Part shown: positions 5,067 through 6,512 of the stretch, piece after piece
How positions within the stretch are numbered: position 1 is the first letter of the stretch
How the letters are laid out: each line of letters begins with the position of its first letter
Assembly: GCA_003483675.1 (NCBI GenBank)
Contig: DMYK01000371.1
Location: 1 to 6,512 of the forward strand
Direction: 5' to 3'
Length of the DNA: 6,512 nucleotides
DNA from: Microcoleaceae cyanobacterium UBA11344
Lineage (GTDB): Bacteria; Cyanobacteriota; Cyanobacteriia; Cyanobacteriales; Microcoleaceae
Translations under genes and position numbers: made by a program
The notes under the pieces: model-generated
Databases searched by the model: none
What the model was told of the DNA's origin: nothing
The model's input: the letters and a program-made list of their open reading frames with translations, nothing else

Positions 5067-6293
5067 TTAGTTTTTTTCTCGATCGAAGAGAACTGCATCA
5101 AAAAGACGTACAAGCTTTAAGTCTGAGTAAACCTGTAAATACAAATAATTTTCAAGTTTCTGCCGATTTGTAGGTAAAAATAAACCTAAACCTGATAAAT
5201 TTTTATACTTATGTCTGATTCTTGAGCTAAGTAATTCACCATTCTGTTGCACTCTCTGAATAAGTAAATTTTTGAAAAACCACAAAAAATCGTTACAAGC
5301 TGACGGATTTGCACCTGATAATCGGGTCATTTCTTGTAAAAAGTTTCCTAAATCAACAAAGGTTTCTCCAGCATAATCATAAGCTTCTACAGCAGAGTTA
5401 TTGGAAGAATTGGCTTGAGAAAAAATTGAGGATAGAAAAACTTTAATAGGATCAATATTTCCTGGCAATATAGAATTAATAACACAATTAACTTTTTCTG
5501 GCAAGTAGCGGAAATAATGATTGTTAGTCAATGTCAAACTATGGTACATATCCGGTCGTTCACAATCCATAATCTTTTTGGCTAGCTGAGATCCATCAAT
5601 GTCTGGATCATCGCTCAAATAGCTTAACAATTGCTCATAATAGTAATTTGGCGCTCCAAGTTCTATTTGAGATGAAAGCGTATACTTAGCAGTATTTTGG
5701 AATGTATAGTGCACTTCAATATTTGCTTTATTACAATTTTGAAAAAATAATAATTCGAGATTTCCATTTACAGCTTGGTTGAAATTAAATATAACTTGAT
5801 TGATTTTGTGAAGATTCATCCATCTAATTTCTGAAATTGAGGGGGAGTTGGGATGTTCGTCAGGGCTGATTTCCATCAGCGTTCCACCATGACCTAAAAA
5901 CACAATAGCCCAGCGTTTGGCTGGAAATTGAGATTGTGCCCAAGCCAGATACTCAGCAAACACTTCTTCACTACTACTATCTGCTGTTTCTAAGTATTGC
6001 GTATCCACCTTACCTTGGCTAATGATACTTCTGGAAAGTTGTGCTGCTCCACTAAAGTCTGATTGTACTACTACCAAAAGATTGTCAGTTTTTACACCTT
6101 TACTTAGCATTTGAATAATTGGTTGTCCAAATCTTGATAGATTATTGTCATAGGGCATCCAGTATAGTAAGATCCAGTCATAATTATTTTTAGCCGTACT
6201 TCCAAGCATATGTTGTTCTCTAGATGAATATATTGTCTCTATTAAAGAAGTAATACCTACTGTTAGAAATTCGATGGCTTTTCTGCTTTTCAT
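5067..6293 (-). CDS. Clostripain-like (peptidase family C11) caspase-fold cysteine peptidase
   Basis: The product has 408 residues. The hallmarks of C11 occur in order: a WILLYWMPYDNNL strand (40-52) matching the usual W-x-V-L-x-Y-M-x-x-D-N-N-L; VVVQSDF (74-80); AIVFLGHGG (129-137) with catalytic H135; LLFFQNCNKANIEV (181-194) with catalytic C187, where most relatives have D-A-C-x-M-G; YTLSSQIELGAPNYYY (204-219); FVDLGNFL (312-319); and GLGLFLP (368-374). C11 enzymes cleave after basic residues and share the caspase fold. The first 35 residues are not a convincing signal peptide, so a cytoplasmic role is likely, unlike secreted clostripain. The residue before the catalytic Cys is Asn rather than Ala and the following L-M-G is N-K-A, so the pocket is atypical. 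The start ATG (6293-6291) has only a weak upstream GTGAAAAG. AT-rich with no HIP1 site. Partners and substrates are unknown; caspase-fold peptidases are frequent effectors in cyanobacterial conflict systems. Confidence 0.9.
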   Translation of the reverse strand: MKSRKAIEFLTVGITSLIETIYSSREQHMLGSTAKNNYDWILLYWMPYDNNLSRFGQPIIQMLSKGVKTDNLLVVVQSDFSGAAQLSRSIISQGKVDTQYLETADSSSEEVFAEYLAWAQSQFPAKRWAIVFLGHGGTLMEISPDEHPNSPSISEIRWMNLHKINQVIFNFNQAVNGNLELLFFQNCNKANIEVHYTFQNTAKYTLSSQIELGAPNYYYEQLLSYLSDDPDIDGSQLAKKIMDCERPDMYHSLTLTNNHYFRYLPEKVNCVINSILPGNIDPIKVFLSSIFSQANSSNNSAVEAYDYAGETFVDLGNFLQEMTRLSGANPSACNDFLWFFKNLLIQRVQQNGELLSSRIRHKYKNLSGLGLFLPTNRQKLENYLYLQVYSDLKLVRLFDAVLFDREKN

Positions 6294-6309
6294 CTTTTCA
6301 CGTTTGACT

Positions 6310-6387
6310 GGTTCCCAGTCAGAGCCTGGGAACCGATTTCCAGAGGCTCTGCCTCGCTTTCCGAGCCGGAAAATTGGAGGCAGAGCC
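6310..6387. repeat. Compound palindromic interspersed repeat
   Basis: First hairpin: GGTTCCCAG (6310-6318) with CTGGGAACC (6326-6334), 9 bp, 7-nt loop. Second: GGCTCTGCCTC (6345-6355) with GAGGCAGAGCC (6377-6387), 11 bp perfect, enclosing a further 6-bp stem TTTCCG/CGGAAA (6358-6363/6367-6372). CAGAGCC at 6320-6326 can also pair with GGCTCTG at 6345-6351, giving an alternative fold. Repeats of the GGTTCCCAG and GAGGCAGAGCC type are widespread in filamentous cyanobacteria. This one lies 17 nt behind the start of the peptidase gene, in its leader or promoter region. Confidence 0.7.
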
Positions 6388-6410
6388 GACAGATCTGCGT
6401 TGCCAGGCGG

Positions 6411-6512
6411 TAAACTTAACTAAAATTATTGAACCGAACTTGCACATGGGGTGCATAATTCCTGATTTCTAAGGCGACATTTGCCCCGCAGGTGGCGTGT
6501 CTTGAATTTTAG
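6411..6512 (-). other. Edge fragment, possible gene fossil or repeat
   Basis: On the minus strand one short frame ends with RNYAPHVQVRFNNFS and a TAA stop, a string I associate with the C-termini of small cyanobacterial open frames that derive from repeats. The same frame has a stop again near 6509-6511, so it is under 35 codons and has no start. TGCAC-ATGGG-GTGCA (6441-6455) is a small inverted repeat in it. No complete gene is present between 6294 and 6512, and I cannot place the promoter of the peptidase gene with confidence. Confidence 0.25.

Overview
The window looks like chromosomal DNA of a filamentous cyanobacterium, probably of the Oscillatoria/Microcoleus type. The reasons are three HIP1 octamers (GCGATCGC), a heptameric short tandem repeat (GATTTTA), several palindromic interspersed repeats of a kind common in these genomes, and a long cyanobacterial-style glutathione S-transferase. 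The genus is an inference; no rRNA or marker gene is present.

Positions 1-383 hold no convincing gene. They carry palindromic repeats, a terminator-like hairpin (214-245), a sigma70-type promoter (265-294) and a structured leader. From 384 to 3365 six small plus-strand genes follow in close order. The DNA is visibly AT-rich and has no HIP1 site, unlike the GST gene beyond it, so the block reads as an accessory island. Genes 1 and 2 together contain the pieces of one PD-(D/E)XK nuclease: the acidic residue near the end of gene 1 and the E-x-K near the start of gene 2. They may be halves of a broken or split gene. Gene 3 starts 4 nt after gene 2 and is an unrecognised acidic helical protein. 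Gene 4 is a helical protein with an R-x4-H motif in a HEPN-like setting. Gene 5 resembles Tse2-type ADP-ribosyltransferase-fold toxins, and gene 6 is a plausible partner or immunity protein. The most economical reading is a conflict (toxin/immunity or phage-defence) cassette with several potential effectors.

From 3366 to 3794 there is a decayed minus-strand reading frame and a small element with 11-bp inverted repeats. On the minus strand, 3795-4994 encodes a 399-residue GST-family protein with a CPYC thioredoxin-fold motif and a long C-terminal extension. Its start abuts a heptamer tandem repeat. Also on the minus strand, 5067-6293 encodes a 408-residue clostripain-like (C11, caspase-fold) peptidase with the His and Cys of the catalytic dyad in place. 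Behind its start lie compound palindromic repeats (6310-6387) and an edge fragment of uncertain nature.

The nuclease, HEPN-like, Tse2-like and C11 proteins all belong to fold classes that recur as effectors in bacterial conflict systems. Whether the C11 gene acts with the six-gene block is unknown, because it is on the opposite strand and separated by the resident-looking GST gene.
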